NCBI RefSeq assembly: GCF_030014915.1
Contig: NZ_JAGIXS010000002.1
Location: forward strand, 586,296-650,295
Direction of reading: 5' to 3'
From: Pelomonas sp. V22
GTDB lineage: Bacteria > Pseudomonadota > Gammaproteobacteria > Burkholderiales > Burkholderiaceae_C
DNA: 64,000 nt
Positions 24,023-33,716 of this stretch are shown piece by piece (the first letter of the stretch is position 1; every line of letters starts with the position of its first letter). The position numbers were made by a program, and so were the translations under genes. The notes under the pieces are model-generated. The model saw only the letters and a list, made by a program, of their open reading frames with translations. It had not been told where the DNA came from and searched no databases.

Positions 24023-25018
24023 ATGGACGAACAAGGCGTTGAGGATGCAGCCATCCTGCTGATGTCGCTGGGTGAGGAAGAGGCCTCCGAGGTCTTCAAG
24101 CACCTGCAGCCCAAGGAAGTGCAGAAGCTCGGCGAGACCATCGCCAAGCTCAAGGTGATCCCGCGCGAGAAGGTCGAGCAGGTGCTGACCCGCTTCGACG
24201 CCGTGGCCGAAACCCAGAGCATGCTGGTGCAGGACACCGACGAGTACGTGCGCACGGTGCTGCGCAAGGCCCTGGGCGACGACAAGGCCAACCTGCTGCT
24301 GGACCGCATCCTGCAGGGCAGCGACGTGAGTTCGATCGAGAGCCTCAAGTGGATGGACTCGGGCTCGGTGGCCGAGCTGCTGCGCAACGAGCACCCGCAG
24401 ATCATCGCGGCCGTGCTCTCCCACCTGGACCATGACCAGACCAGCTCGGTGCTGAAGGTCTTCACCGAGCGCCAGCGCAACGAGGTGCTGATCCGCATCG
24501 CCACGCTGGACGGCATCCAGCCCACCGCTCTGAAGGATTTGAACGAGGTGATGAGCCAGCTGCTGGCCGGCGGCGAGCGCATGAAGAAGAGCTCGCTGGG
24601 CGGCGTGAAGACGGCGGCCGAGATCATCAACATGATGGGCTCCAGCGTCGAAGCCTCGGTGCTGGACTACATCCGCGAGGCCGACTCCGACCTGGCGCAG
24701 AAGATCATGGACAACATGTTCACCTTTGACGATCTGGAGAAGATCGACGACAAGGGCATCCAGGCCGTGCTCAAGGAAGTGCAGAGCGAATCGCTGGTCG
24801 TGGCCCTCAAGGGCGCCAATGCCGAGCTGCGCGAGAAGGTCTTCCGCAACATGTCGACCCGTGCCGCCGAAACGCTGCGCGAAGACCTCGACACGCGCGG
24901 TCCGGTGCGGCTCTCCGAGGTGGAGTCCGAGCAGAAGGAAATGCTCAAGATCGTGCGCCGCCTGGTCGACGAGGGCCAGATCGTGCTGGTCGGCGGCGGC
25001 GACGACCAGTTCGTCTGA
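24023..25018 (+). CDS. fliG: FliG, rotor/switch protein
   Basis: 331 residues, usual length. The N-terminal domain binds FliF, the middle domain carries the EHPQ motif (RNEHPQIIA), and the C-terminal domain has the charged torque helix (VLKEVQSESLVVALKGANAE). It ends GGDDQFV. Known role: contacts MotA and FliM and turns stator force into rotation. It lies 21 nt after fliF. Confidence 0.97.
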   Translation: MDEQGVEDAAILLMSLGEEEASEVFKHLQPKEVQKLGETIAKLKVIPREKVEQVLTRFDAVAETQSMLVQDTDEYVRTVLRKALGDDKANLLLDRILQGSDVSSIESLKWMDSGSVAELLRNEHPQIIAAVLSHLDHDQTSSVLKVFTERQRNEVLIRIATLDGIQPTALKDLNEVMSQLLAGGERMKKSSLGGVKTAAEIINMMGSSVEASVLDYIREADSDLAQKIMDNMFTFDDLEKIDDKGIQAVLKEVQSESLVVALKGANAELREKVFRNMSTRAAETLREDLDTRGPVRLSEVESEQKEMLKIVRRLVDEGQIVLVGGGDDQFV

Positions 25019-25030
25019 GGCAGCAGCTAG

Positions 25031-25816
25031 ATGGCCACCCGAGCACCTCGCCAGGTCCCCCCGCCGGAACGCCGGTCGGGCGAGGAGCGGCGCGAGATCT
25101 ATGCCCGCTTCATCCCGCGCGAAGAGCTCAGCGGCTTCGCCGCCTGGAGCCCCGACGCGCTCAGCGGCAAGCCGGCCAATCCGCGCGGCAACCCCACGAT
25201 GAACGCGCCCGCGGCCGCCCCGGCACCGGCCGAGGCACCACCGCCACCGCCCGCGCCCGATCTGCACGAGCAGCTGCATGCCGCCCGCCAGGCCGGCTAC
25301 CAGGACGGCTACCGCGATGGCATGGCCGCGCTCGATGCGTTCAAGCACAGCTTCGCCACCCAGATGAGCGCGCAGATCGGCAAGCTGGCAAGCAACTTCG
25401 ACGCCGAACTGCTGGCGCTCGAGGGCCAGATGAGCGAGACGCTGGCGCGCTGCGCCGTCGAACTGGCGCGCCAGGTGGTGCGCAGCGAGCTCAAGCAGAA
25501 CCCCGAATTCATCGCCCGCGTCGCACATGACGCGGTCGAGGCCCTGCTGCTCTCGGCCCGCCATGTGCGGGTGCGCGTCAACCCGGCCGACCTGCCCTTG
25601 GTGCAGGACGGCGCCGGCGAGGAAATGCGGGCCCGCGAGGCCCAGATCATTCCCGACCCCGAGGTGGCGCGCGGCGGCTGCAAGGTCGATTCCGACATCT
25701 CCAGCGTCGACGCCACCATGGCCACGCGCTGGCAGCAAGCTGCCGCCGCGATGGGGCAGAGCTCGCTGTGGGAAGACCGGCGAGGTGGCGGCCCTTCTGA
25801 GGAGAGCGTCGAATGA
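25031..25816 (+). CDS. fliH: FliH, regulator of the export ATPase
   Basis: 261 residues. A Pro/Ala-rich N-terminal region is followed by a GxxxG-like helix ([16 protein letters not shown]) and the conserved C-terminal domain ([18 protein letters not shown]). Known role: holds FliI inactive or docks it to the C-ring and gate. The stop overlaps the fliI start (ATGA). Confidence 0.93.
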   Translation: MATRAPRQVPPPERRSGEERREIYARFIPREELSGFAAWSPDALSGKPANPRGNPTMNAPAAAPAPAEAPPPPPAPDLHEQLHAARQAGYQDGYRDGMAALDAFKHSFATQMSAQIGKLASNFDAELLALEGQMSETLARCAVELARQVVRSELKQNPEFIARVAHDAVEALLLSARHVRVRVNPADLPLVQDGAGEEMRAREAQIIPDPEVARGGCKVDSDISSVDATMATRWQQAAAAMGQSSLWEDRRGGGPSEESVE

Positions 25817-27237
25817 GCGCTCGCCAGGAACGTTGGACGCGCTACCTGGACGACCTCCAGGCCTTCGCCGCCAACCCGGTACCGCTGGAGCCACAAGGCA
25901 AGCTGGTGCGCGTGGCCGGCATGGTGCTGGAAGCCACCGGCGTGCGCGTGCCGGTCGGCTCAGTCTGCGAAATCCACATGCCCAGCACCAGCGCCAACCC
26001 GCGCCGGGGCAGTGCGCCAGTCAAGGCCGAGGTCGTGGGTTTCTCCGGTGATCGCGCCTACCTGATGCCGACGGATGAAGTGCAAGGCCTGTCCAGCGGC
26101 GCCCTGGTGCTGCCGCGCGTCGCGCCAGCGCAGGCACCGCAGCTGGGCCAGCCCCAGCATCTGTGGCGGCGTGGCGAAGACCGGGGCCTGCACCTGCCCA
26201 TGGGCGACGGCCTGCTGGGCCGCGTGGTCGATTCGCATGGCCATCCGCTGGACCGCAAGGGCCCGCTGGAACTGGTGCAGGACGAGCCCATGATCCGCCG
26301 CCCCATCAATGCGATGGACCGCGAACCCATCCGCACGCCGCTGGACACCGGCGTGCGCGCGATCAATGCCATGCTCACCGTGGGCCGGGGCCAGCGCCTC
26401 GGTCTGTTCGCCGGCACCGGCGTCGGCAAATCGGTGCTGCTCGGCATGATGGCGCGCTACACCCAGGCCGACGTGATCGTCGTGGGCCTGATCGGTGAGC
26501 GCGGCCGCGAAGTGAAGGAATTCATCGAGGACATCCTCGGCGAGGAAGGCCTGCAGCGCTCGGTCGTCGTGGCCGCGCCGGCCGACGCGCCGCCGCTGGT
26601 GCGCATGCAGGGTGCCACCTATGCCACGGCCATCGCCGAGCATTTCCGCGATCGCGGCCAGCATGTGCTGCTGCTGATGGATTCGCTGACCCGCTACGCG
26701 ATGGCCCAACGCGAGATCGCCCTGGCCATCGGCGAGCCGCCGGCCACCAAGGGCTATCCGCCGTCCTGCTTCGCCAAGCTGCCGCAGCTGGTCGAGCGCA
26801 GCGGCAACGGCCTCTCGGGCGAGGGCTCGATCACCGCCTTCTACACCGTGCTGTCCGAGGGCGACGACCAGCAGGACCCGATTGCCGACGCCGCCCGAGG
26901 CATCCTGGACGGCCACATCGTGCTGTCGCGCGAGTTGGCCGAGGCCGGCCACTACCCGGCCATCGACGTCGAACGCTCGATTTCGCGGGTGATGAGCAAT
27001 GTGGCCAAGCAGCCCCATATCGAGGCGGCCCGGCGTTTCCGCCAACTGCTCGCGAAATACAACAAGGCCCGCGACCTGATCCAGCTGGGGGCCTACCAGC
27101 AAGGCAACGACCCCGACCTGGACCTCGCCGTGCACCTCCACCCCGACATGAACCGCCTGCTCCAGCAAGACATGCACAGCGCCGCTCCGCTGGCCGGCAG
27201 CATTTCACAGTTGGGCCAAGTCATGCTTCAAGCCTGA
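25813..27237 (+). CDS. fliI: FliI, flagellar export ATPase
   Basis: 474 residues. Walker A AGTGVGKS at about 200-207, Walker [12 protein letters not shown] and the conserved [12 protein letters not shown] segment are present. Known role: F1-beta-like hexameric ATPase that helps unfold and load substrates for export. Coupled to fliH by a 4-nt overlap. Confidence 0.97.
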   Translation: MSARQERWTRYLDDLQAFAANPVPLEPQGKLVRVAGMVLEATGVRVPVGSVCEIHMPSTSANPRRGSAPVKAEVVGFSGDRAYLMPTDEVQGLSSGALVLPRVAPAQAPQLGQPQHLWRRGEDRGLHLPMGDGLLGRVVDSHGHPLDRKGPLELVQDEPMIRRPINAMDREPIRTPLDTGVRAINAMLTVGRGQRLGLFAGTGVGKSVLLGMMARYTQADVIVVGLIGERGREVKEFIEDILGEEGLQRSVVVAAPADAPPLVRMQGATYATAIAEHFRDRGQHVLLLMDSLTRYAMAQREIALAIGEPPATKGYPPSCFAKLPQLVERSGNGLSGEGSITAFYTVLSEGDDQQDPIADAARGILDGHIVLSRELAEAGHYPAIDVERSISRVMSNVAKQPHIEAARRFRQLLAKYNKARDLIQLGAYQQGNDPDLDLAVHLHPDMNRLLQQDMHSAAPLAGSISQLGQVMLQA

Positions 27238-27275
27238 ATAGAACATGCCGATAAGCCAAGAAGGAGATCTTCGTC

Positions 27276-27749
27276 ATGAGCGCTAGCCAGAATCTGTCGG
27301 CACTGTTGATCCTGCTCGAGCGTGCCGAAGCCGAGCGCGACCAGGCCCTGCAGGTGCTGCAGCAGGCGCGCGCGCGCGCCGAAGCGGCCCGCGTCCAGGC
27401 CAACCAGCTGAGCGACTACCGGCAGGAGTACCAGCAGCGCTGGACCCAGCAATTCGCACAGCGAACCACGGTCGACATCCTGGGTTGCTACCAGACCTTT
27501 GGCACCCGCCTGGACCAGGCCATCACCAGCCAGGGCAATGTGGCCAGCCATGCTGAAGGCCATCTGTCGCAGGCGCAGGAGCTGCTGCGGGAGCGCGAGA
27601 TGCGCGTGGCCTCGGTGCGCAAGCTGATCGAGCGCCGCCGCCAGGAGCAACTGCGCGGCCAGCTGCGCCAGGAGCAGAAGGCCACCGACGAGCAGGCCGC
27701 CCGCGCCGCCCTGGCGGCCTACACGCCTGCGATGCGCCTGTCGGCCTGA
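27276..27749 (+). CDS. fliJ: FliJ, export chaperone-escort protein
   Basis: 157 residues, one long coiled coil rich in Gln, Arg and Ala, with AAGGAG 9 nt before the ATG. Known role: central stalk of the FliI hexamer that contacts FlhA and recycles chaperones. Its position between fliI and fliK is canonical. Confidence 0.92.
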   Translation: MSASQNLSALLILLERAEAERDQALQVLQQARARAEAARVQANQLSDYRQEYQQRWTQQFAQRTTVDILGCYQTFGTRLDQAITSQGNVASHAEGHLSQAQELLREREMRVASVRKLIERRRQEQLRGQLRQEQKATDEQAARAALAAYTPAMRLSA

Positions 27750-27786
27750 AGCACCCGCAGCGCCACGCCCGAACAAGGATCTCCCC

Positions 27787-29187
27787 ATGAGCAGTACGAC
27801 TCCCAGCGCCCAGACCGGTGCCCGCACCAACACCGCCCTCTTGCCCACGCTGGGCCTGGGCGGCAACGCCCGCACCGGCACTGGCGCGGAAGCTGGCGGT
27901 GCCGCCTTCTCCGATCTGCTGCGCGACAAGATCGCCGCCCCCAAGCCCGAGGCGCCCAAAGCCGCCAGCCCGGCCCCAGCCGCGCCTGCGGCCCAGGCAG
28001 CGCCGGCCCAGCCGGCCGCCAAGGCTCGCAAGGCCGAGGCGCGCGAGGACGATCAGGCCGCCGACAGCACCACGGCCGGCACCGAGGGCGAGAGCGAAAC
28101 GGCAGCCGCTCAGGAAGCCGGCAGCACCGAAAACCGTGGCGACGCCCGCAACAGGCGCGCGGCCAAGGCTGCCACCGGCCAGGCCCTCAAGCCCGGCAAC
28201 GAAGCAGCCAAGGCGCAGCAAACGCCCGGCGAGCCAGTGACCGTCTCTTGCGCCGCCGACGACATGGCCGCCGCAGCGACGACCGAACCCGGTGAGGATG
28301 CTTCGGCGGACGCAAGCGTCGACGCTGACGCCAGCGTCGCCCAGGCCATCCTGCAGATGATCAATGCCCCGGCCAGCGCGCCGGTGAAAGCAGCCACTGC
28401 CGGCAGTACCGACAAGCCCGCCACCGAGGCCGCGCCAGACGCACGGCTGCAGACCCTGCTGCCCGCCGATGGATCCGCCCTGGCGGCTTCGTCAGCCAAG
28501 AGCGCCACGGCCCAGGGCCAGGCCGCCGCCGCCGTGGCCGCCGGCCAGCTGAAGCTGGGCGAGGCCCTCGACGGCCAGGCGCAAATGGTGGGCGAGGCCC
28601 AGCTGGCCCGCGCCGCCGAGGCATTGGCCGCCCCCAATGCGCAGGCGCCCACCGGTGGCCCCGGCAGCTTTGCCGCCCATCTGCAGGCGCTGAGCAATCC
28701 GCGCTCGGCCCAGGCGGCCGGCAGCGGCGCCCCCAGCACCATGGCCCTCGCGCAGCCACTGCACAGCCCCGAGTTTGCGCCCGCCCTGTCGGCCCGCTTG
28801 GCACTGCTGGCGGCCGAGGGCGTGCAGCAGGCGCAGCTGCAGCTCAACCCGGCCGAGATGGGCCCGGTGTCGGTGCAGATCACCGTCGACGGCCAGCAGG
28901 CGCAGATCGCCTTCCATGCGGTGCAGGCCGAGACGCGCCAGGTGCTGGAGCAAAGCCTGCCCGAGCTCGCGGCCGCGCTGCGCGACCAGGGCCTGACGCT
29001 CAGCGGCGGCGGCGTCTTCGAGCAAAGCCAGCAGCAGGCCCGCGAGCAGGCCCAGCAGGCCGCGACCGGAGGTAGCAGCATGAGCCACAGCGGCCTGCCC
29101 AGCGACGCCGAACTGCTGTCGGCCCAGGCCAACAACAGCCGCACGCCAGCACCGCGCAGCCAGGGCGTGCTGGACCTTTATGCTTGA
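27787..29187 (+). CDS. fliK: FliK, hook-length control protein
   Basis: 466 residues. A long Ala/Glu/Thr-rich, low-complexity N-terminal ruler region (about 1-320) is followed by the conserved C-terminal switch domain with LQLNPAEMGPVSVQITVDG and a Gln/Ala-rich tail. Known role: secreted while the hook grows, then triggers FlhB to change substrate class. Length is within the family range. Confidence 0.92.
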   Translation: MSSTTPSAQTGARTNTALLPTLGLGGNARTGTGAEAGGAAFSDLLRDKIAAPKPEAPKAASPAPAAPAAQAAPAQPAAKARKAEAREDDQAADSTTAGTEGESETAAAQEAGSTENRGDARNRRAAKAATGQALKPGNEAAKAQQTPGEPVTVSCAADDMAAAATTEPGEDASADASVDADASVAQAILQMINAPASAPVKAATAGSTDKPATEAAPDARLQTLLPADGSALAASSAKSATAQGQAAAAVAAGQLKLGEALDGQAQMVGEAQLARAAEALAAPNAQAPTGGPGSFAAHLQALSNPRSAQAAGSGAPSTMALAQPLHSPEFAPALSARLALLAAEGVQQAQLQLNPAEMGPVSVQITVDGQQAQIAFHAVQAETRQVLEQSLPELAAALRDQGLTLSGGGVFEQSQQQAREQAQQAATGGSSMSHSGLPSDAELLSAQANNSRTPAPRSQGVLDLYA

Positions 29188-29195
29188 GCCCCTGG

Positions 29196-29236
29196 ACAGG
29201 GCCCTTCATAACTGAGTGCTTTGCCCTGTTATTTTT
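29196..29236 (+). terminator. Terminator of the fliF-fliK operon
   Basis: Stem ACAGGGC/GCCCTGT with a 20-nt loop followed by TATTTTT, 9 nt after the fliK stop. The fliL promoter element lies just downstream, so fliL starts a separate operon. Confidence 0.6.
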
Positions 29237-29260
29237 CGAATCCCCGGCGCCGGAGTTTTC

Positions 29261-29275
29261 AATAATCGGAGCCAG
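29261..29275 (+). promoter_or_regulatory. Shared element upstream of fliL
   Basis: AATAATCGGAGCCAG, identical to the element before fliF (22238-22252), at nearly the same distance (59 nt) from the start codon. Likely class II promoter core or FlhDC-related site. Confidence 0.5.
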
Positions 29276-29333
29276 GCTCATCCGCCCTCATGCCTTCGCA
29301 TGAGGCGGTGGGCATGAACCAGGAGCCCTTTCA

Positions 29334-29942
29334 ATGGCCACAGCGCCCGCCGCAGACGCCGCCGCCGCCCCCGCAGGCGGCAGCAAGAAGAAGCTGATCA
29401 TCATCGTGGTCGGCGTGCTGGTGCTCGTCCTGGTCGCCGGCGGTGCCTTCCTGGCGCTGAAGAAGAAGACGCCCGCTGAAGGCGAGGACGGCGAGGAAGC
29501 CGCGCCCGCCGCGCACGCACCGGCCGCCGCTCACAAGGTCGACCCCAGCCATCCGCCGGTCTTCGTGCCGCTGGATCCGTTCACGGTCAACCTGGCCGAC
29601 AAGGACGTGGACCGCTTCGCGCAAGTGGGTGTGACGCTGGAAGTGGGCGACGCCAAGATCGCTGACCAGGTCAAGGCCTACATGCCGGCCATCCGCAGCA
29701 ACATCCTGATGGTGCTCTCGCACAAGACCTCGGCCGAGCTGCTGACGCGCGAAGGCAAGGAGAAGCTGGCCAAGGAAATCATGCGCGAGTCGGTCCGCCC
29801 CATGGGCGTGGACCTGCCCGACGAGGACGAGGAAGAAGAAGCCGCCGCCGCCGACACCGCCAAGAAGAAAAAGAAGAAAAAGAAGGTCGTTGTGGTCAGC
29901 CCGGTCACGCAGGTGCTGTTCTCCAATTTCATCGTCCAGTAA
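29334..29942 (+). CDS. fliL: FliL, stator-associated membrane protein
   Basis: 202 residues. One membrane helix after a basic patch (KKKLIIIVVGVLVLVLVAGG), then a periplasmic domain with DPFTVNLADKD. Known role: a ring around the stator that supports torque. Unusual: the region before the C-terminus carries an acidic run (DEDEEEEAA) and then eight lysines in a row (about residues 179-186) inserted before VTQVLFSNFIVQ, which makes the protein longer than typical. Confidence 0.93.
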   Translation: MATAPAADAAAAPAGGSKKKLIIIVVGVLVLVLVAGGAFLALKKKTPAEGEDGEEAAPAAHAPAAAHKVDPSHPPVFVPLDPFTVNLADKDVDRFAQVGVTLEVGDAKIADQVKAYMPAIRSNILMVLSHKTSAELLTREGKEKLAKEIMRESVRPMGVDLPDEDEEEEAAAADTAKKKKKKKKVVVVSPVTQVLFSNFIVQ

Positions 29943-29971
29943 GCCAAAAAGCTTGTTGACGGTTCTCCACC

Positions 29972-30973
29972 ATGAATCAGCAAATCCTCTCGCAAGACGA
30001 AGTTGATGCACTGCTGCAGGGCATCACCGGTGAGAGCCAGAAGCTCGAAGCCGAAGAAGTCCAGCAGGGGGGCATCCGCGACTACAACCTGGCCAGCCAG
30101 GAGCGGATTGTTCGTGGGCGCATGCCCACGATGGAAATCATCAACGAGCGCTTCGCCCGCAACATCCGCGTCGGCCTGTTCAACTTCATCCGCAAGAGTC
30201 CGGAAGTCGCCATCGGCGGCATCAAGGTGCAGAAGTACAGCGCCTTCCTGCGCGAGATCGTGGTGCCCACGAACTTCAACATCGTCTCGGTCAAGCCGCT
30301 GCGCGGCTCGGGGCTGATCGTCTGCGACCCGACCCTGGTGTTCGCGGTGATCGACTCGCTGTTCGGCGGCATCGGCAAGTTCCATGCGCGCATCGAGGGC
30401 CGCGACTTCTCCGCCACCGAGCAGCGCGTGATCCTGCGCCTCGTCGAGGTGATCACGGCCGAGTACAAGAAGGCCTGGACCGGCATTTACCCGCTGGAGC
30501 TCGAATACCAGCGCTCGGAAATGCAGCCGCAGTTCGCCACCATCGCCACGCCCAGCGAGATCGTGGTCTCGACCTCGTTCACGCTGGAAATCGGCGAAAC
30601 GAGCGGCACCGTCTATTTCTGCGTGCCCTACTCGACGCTGGAACCGATACGCGACGTGCTGTACTCGACCACGGTCGGCGACTCGACCGAGCCCGACCGC
30701 CGCTGGGTCAACCTGCTGAAGCACCAGATCCAGGCCGCCCAGGTGGAGTTGGTGGCCGAGCTCGGCACGGCGCCGGCGACGGTGGAACAACTGCTGGCCT
30801 TCAAGCCTGGTGATTTCATCGAGCTGGACCTGGAACAACTGATCAAGGCCAAGGTCGATGGCGTGCCGGTGTTCGACTGCCACTACGGCACCTCGAACGG
30901 CAAGTACGCCCTGAAGGTCGAAAACATGCTGACCGGCCCCGACCAGGGCTGGCTGGGAGCCCGCAATGCCTGA
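29972..30973 (+). CDS. fliM: FliM, motor switch protein
   Basis: 333 residues. N-terminal CheY-P-binding peptide (ILSQDEVDALLQGI), a middle CheC-like domain and a C-terminal SpoA-type domain. Known role: C-ring protein that receives CheY-P. The 3' end overlaps the fliN start by 8 nt. Confidence 0.97.
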   Translation: MNQQILSQDEVDALLQGITGESQKLEAEEVQQGGIRDYNLASQERIVRGRMPTMEIINERFARNIRVGLFNFIRKSPEVAIGGIKVQKYSAFLREIVVPTNFNIVSVKPLRGSGLIVCDPTLVFAVIDSLFGGIGKFHARIEGRDFSATEQRVILRLVEVITAEYKKAWTGIYPLELEYQRSEMQPQFATIATPSEIVVSTSFTLEIGETSGTVYFCVPYSTLEPIRDVLYSTTVGDSTEPDRRWVNLLKHQIQAAQVELVAELGTAPATVEQLLAFKPGDFIELDLEQLIKAKVDGVPVFDCHYGTSNGKYALKVENMLTGPDQGWLGARNA

Positions 30974-31412
30974 TACCCCGTCGCAAGAAGAACAGGACGC
31001 GATGGCGGCCGAATGGGCTGCTGCGCTCGCCGAAGCCAACCCCGGAGGCGGCACCGAAGTGGCCGAGGAAGTGGCCGCGCCGCAGGAGCAGGTGGCGGCC
31101 GCCAGCTTCGCCAACTTCAGCCCCACGCCGGGCAACATGCCGGGCAGCGACATCAACATGATCCTGGACATCCCGGTCCAGCTCACCGTTGAACTCGGCC
31201 GCACCCGCATCCCGATCAAGAACATCCTGCAGCTGGCCCAGGGCTCTGTCGTGGAACTCGACGCCCTGGCTGGCGAGCCCATGGACGTGCTGGTCAACGG
31301 CTATCTGATTGCCCAGGGCGAAGTGGTCGTGGTGAACGACAAGTTCGGTATCCGCCTGACCGACATCGTGACGCCGTCCGAACGGATGCGGCGTCTCTCC
31401 AAAGGCCAGTAA
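30966..31412 (+). CDS. fliN: FliN, motor switch protein
   Basis: 148 residues. An acidic/Ala-rich N-terminal extension (about 1-55) is followed by a SpoA domain (ILDIPVQLTVELGRTRIPIK and GEPMDVLVNGYLIAQGEVVV). Known role: base of the C-ring and docking site for FliH. Coupled to fliM by overlap. Confidence 0.96.
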   Translation: MPDTPSQEEQDAMAAEWAAALAEANPGGGTEVAEEVAAPQEQVAAASFANFSPTPGNMPGSDINMILDIPVQLTVELGRTRIPIKNILQLAQGSVVELDALAGEPMDVLVNGYLIAQGEVVVVNDKFGIRLTDIVTPSERMRRLSKGQ

Positions 31413-31487
31413 AGCTCGCTGAAGCGCCTGGAATCCGCCCCTGAACGGCGGATTGGCGGAGCGCATCGCAGCCAGAATCAGGCTGCC

Positions 31488-31844
31488 ATGTCATCTCCTT
31501 CATCCAGCCTGCTCCCCTTCCTCTGGTTCCTGGCCATCCTGTGCCTGATCCCGCTCGCCCTGTGGCTGCTCAAGCGCACGCCCATGGGTGGCGGCGCTGC
31601 AGCCGGCCAGATGCGCACCGTGGCCCTGCTGCCGCTGTCGCCCAACCAGCGCATCGTGACCGTCGAGGTGGGCCAGGGTGAAGACCGCCGCTGGCTGGTG
31701 CTGGGCGTGACCGGTGCGCAGATCAGCACCTTGCATGTGATGCCCCCGCAGCCTGAAGCGGCGCCGACGGCGCATGCCCTGCCCTTTGCCGAGCAATTGA
31801 AGGCGCGCATGCGAGGCAACTCCGGGAGCGGCGATGCTTCGTAA
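31488..31844 (+). CDS. fliO: FliO, export gate assembly factor
   Basis: 118 residues. One N-terminal membrane helix ([19 protein letters not shown]) and a small cytoplasmic domain with [18 protein letters not shown]. Known role: helps FliP fold and form the core complex. 75 nt after fliN and overlapping fliP by 11 nt. Confidence 0.9.
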   Translation: MSSPSSSLLPFLWFLAILCLIPLALWLLKRTPMGGGAAAGQMRTVALLPLSPNQRIVTVEVGQGEDRRWLVLGVTGAQISTLHVMPPQPEAAPTAHALPFAEQLKARMRGNSGSGDAS

Positions 31845-32583
31845 GCTCTCGCTGGCCTTGCTGCTCCTGGCCGGCAGCGTCGCGGCATTCGCGCAGCAGG
31901 CCACCGCACCGGGCACCCTGCCCTTGATCATTGGCCAGGGCGCCGGTGGCAACAGCTACTCGGTGCCCATCCAGACCCTGCTGTTCTTCACCGCGCTCGG
32001 CTTCCTGCCGGCCGTGCTCCTGATGATGACGGGTTTCACCCGCATCGTCATCGTGCTCTCGCTGATGCGTCAGGCCCTCGGAACGCAGGCCGCGCCGCCT
32101 AACCAGGTGATCATCGGCCTGTCCTTGTTCCTGACCTTCTTCGTGATGGGCCCGACGCTGGACAAGGTCTATGCCGACGCCTGGCAGCCCTACAACAGCG
32201 GCCAGATCAGCTTCGAGGTGGCGCTGCAGAAGGCCGAGGTGCCGATGCGCGGCTTCATGCTCAAGCAGACCCGCCAGTCCGACATGGCCTTGTTCTCGCG
32301 CCTGGCCAAGCTGGACGCGTCGGTGAAGCCGGAGGCCGTGCCCTTCAAGGTGCTGGTGCCGGCCTTCGTGACCAGCGAGCTCAAATCAGCCTTCCAGATC
32401 GCCTTCCTGATCTTCATCCCCTTCCTGGTCATCGACATGATTGTCAGCTCGGTGCTGATGAGCCTCGGCATGATGATGCTGTCACCCGTGCTGGTGGCCC
32501 TGCCCTTCAAGCTGATGCTGTTCGTATTGGCCGATGGCTGGAATCTTCTTCTCGGCTCGCTCGCAGCCTCCTTTGTGACCTGA
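31834..32583 (+). CDS. fliP: FliP, export gate core protein
   Basis: 249 residues, with a cleavable signal peptide as is usual for FliP ([20 protein letters not shown]), then four membrane helices and the signature [16 protein letters not shown]. Known role: pentamer forming the export channel with FliQ and FliR. Confidence 0.97.
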   Translation: MLRKLSLALLLLAGSVAAFAQQATAPGTLPLIIGQGAGGNSYSVPIQTLLFFTALGFLPAVLLMMTGFTRIVIVLSLMRQALGTQAAPPNQVIIGLSLFLTFFVMGPTLDKVYADAWQPYNSGQISFEVALQKAEVPMRGFMLKQTRQSDMALFSRLAKLDASVKPEAVPFKVLVPAFVTSELKSAFQIAFLIFIPFLVIDMIVSSVLMSLGMMMLSPVLVALPFKLMLFVLADGWNLLLGSLAASFVT

Positions 32584-32587
32584 AGCC

Positions 32588-32857
32588 ATGGACGCCCAAC
32601 AAGTCTTCACCTTCGGCCAGCAAGGCCTCTACATCCTGATGCTGGTGGCCGCGCCGGTGCTGCTGACCGTGCTGACGGTGGGCGTGCTGGTCAGCGTGTT
32701 CCAGGCGGCCACGCAGATCAACGAGGCCACGCTGTCCTTCGTGCCCAAGGTCGTGGCCGCCGTCCTGGTGCTGGCCCTGGCCGGGCCCTGGATGATGACC
32801 ACCCTGGTCGAGTACATCCAGCGCACGCTGCAGAGCATTCCCTCGGTCGTCGGCTGA
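32588..32857 (+). CDS. fliQ: FliQ, export gate protein
   Basis: 89 residues, two membrane helices, conserved LLTVLTVGVLVSVFQAATQI. Known role: four copies surround the FliP/FliR channel. 4 nt after the fliP stop. Confidence 0.97.
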   Translation: MDAQQVFTFGQQGLYILMLVAAPVLLTVLTVGVLVSVFQAATQINEATLSFVPKVVAAVLVLALAGPWMMTTLVEYIQRTLQSIPSVVG

Positions 32858-32871
32858 AGTAGAAGACGTCC

Positions 32872-33636
32872 ATGTTCAGCGTCACCGAGGCCCAGCTGCT
32901 GGCCTGGCTGAATCCGCTGCTGTGGCCGGCGATACGTACGCTCGCCCTGTTCGCGGGCATGCCCATCTTCAGCCAGCGCAATGTGCCGATGCGGGTGCGC
33001 GTGGGCCTCGCGGTGTTCATCTCGCTGGCGGCCCAGCCCTCGCTGCCGGAGATGCCCATCCAGCCGCTCGATTCGCCGCCGCTGCTCATGATGCTGCTGG
33101 CGCAGCAGTTGCTGATCGGGCTCTCGATGGGCTTTGCCGTGCGCGTGGTGTTCGCAGCGCTGGAGTTCGCCGGTGAAGTCATCGGCCTGCAGATGGGTCT
33201 CAACTTCGCCGGCTTCTTCGACCCCGCCACCGGCAGCCAGGGCACGGCCAGTGCGCGCTTCTTCGGCTCCATGGTGGCCTTCCTGTTCATCGCCATCAAC
33301 GGCCACCTGCTGCTGATCAATGCCCTGGTGCAGAGCTTCCAGGCCTTCCCGGTGGGCGAGGAGCCCTTCCACTTCCTGCGCGTGGCCCAGCCGCAGACCT
33401 GGGGCGCCGAGATCTTCCGCATGGGCCTGTGGATCGCCCTGCCCCTGGTCACCATGCTGCTCTTCGTCAACCTGGTGATGGGCGTGATCTCGCGCGTGGC
33501 ACCGCAGATCAATGTGTTCTCGGTTGGCTTCCCGTTGACGGTGAGCATCGGCCTGATCGGCATGGTGGCCACGCTGCCGCTGATGCATCAGCCCTTCATG
33601 ATTGCCCTGGAACGGATGCTGGCTGCGTTCACGTGA
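32872..33636 (+). CDS. fliR: FliR, export gate protein
   Basis: 254 residues, about six hydrophobic segments, with RVVFAALEFAGEVIGLQMGL and the conserved F-D-P pattern GFFDPATGSQG. Known role: single-copy part of the FliPQR channel, next to FlhB. Last gene of fliL-fliR. Confidence 0.96.
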   Translation: MFSVTEAQLLAWLNPLLWPAIRTLALFAGMPIFSQRNVPMRVRVGLAVFISLAAQPSLPEMPIQPLDSPPLLMMLLAQQLLIGLSMGFAVRVVFAALEFAGEVIGLQMGLNFAGFFDPATGSQGTASARFFGSMVAFLFIAINGHLLLINALVQSFQAFPVGEEPFHFLRVAQPQTWGAEIFRMGLWIALPLVTMLLFVNLVMGVISRVAPQINVFSVGFPLTVSIGLIGMVATLPLMHQPFMIALERMLAAFT

Positions 33637-33644
33637 GCCCGCTG

Positions 33645-33680
33645 GCCTGACGCTGCGCGTCAGGCGCCCCCCCGAGGGGG
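33645..33680. terminator. Hairpins between fliR and the yfiR-like gene
   Basis: CCTGACG/CGTCAGG stem with 5-nt loop, immediately followed by CCCCC-CCGA-GGGGG. No U-run. Located between convergent genes, so it could serve both directions. Confidence 0.45.
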
Positions 33681-33716
33681 TGGCGGGCAGTTCGGGACCG
33701 GCCCAGCGCTTGCCCG

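Noticed and set aside
23168-25894. 908-codon minus-strand frame opposite fliF, fliG and fliH
   Set aside because: Crosses three real genes and their junctions; no domain or start signal.
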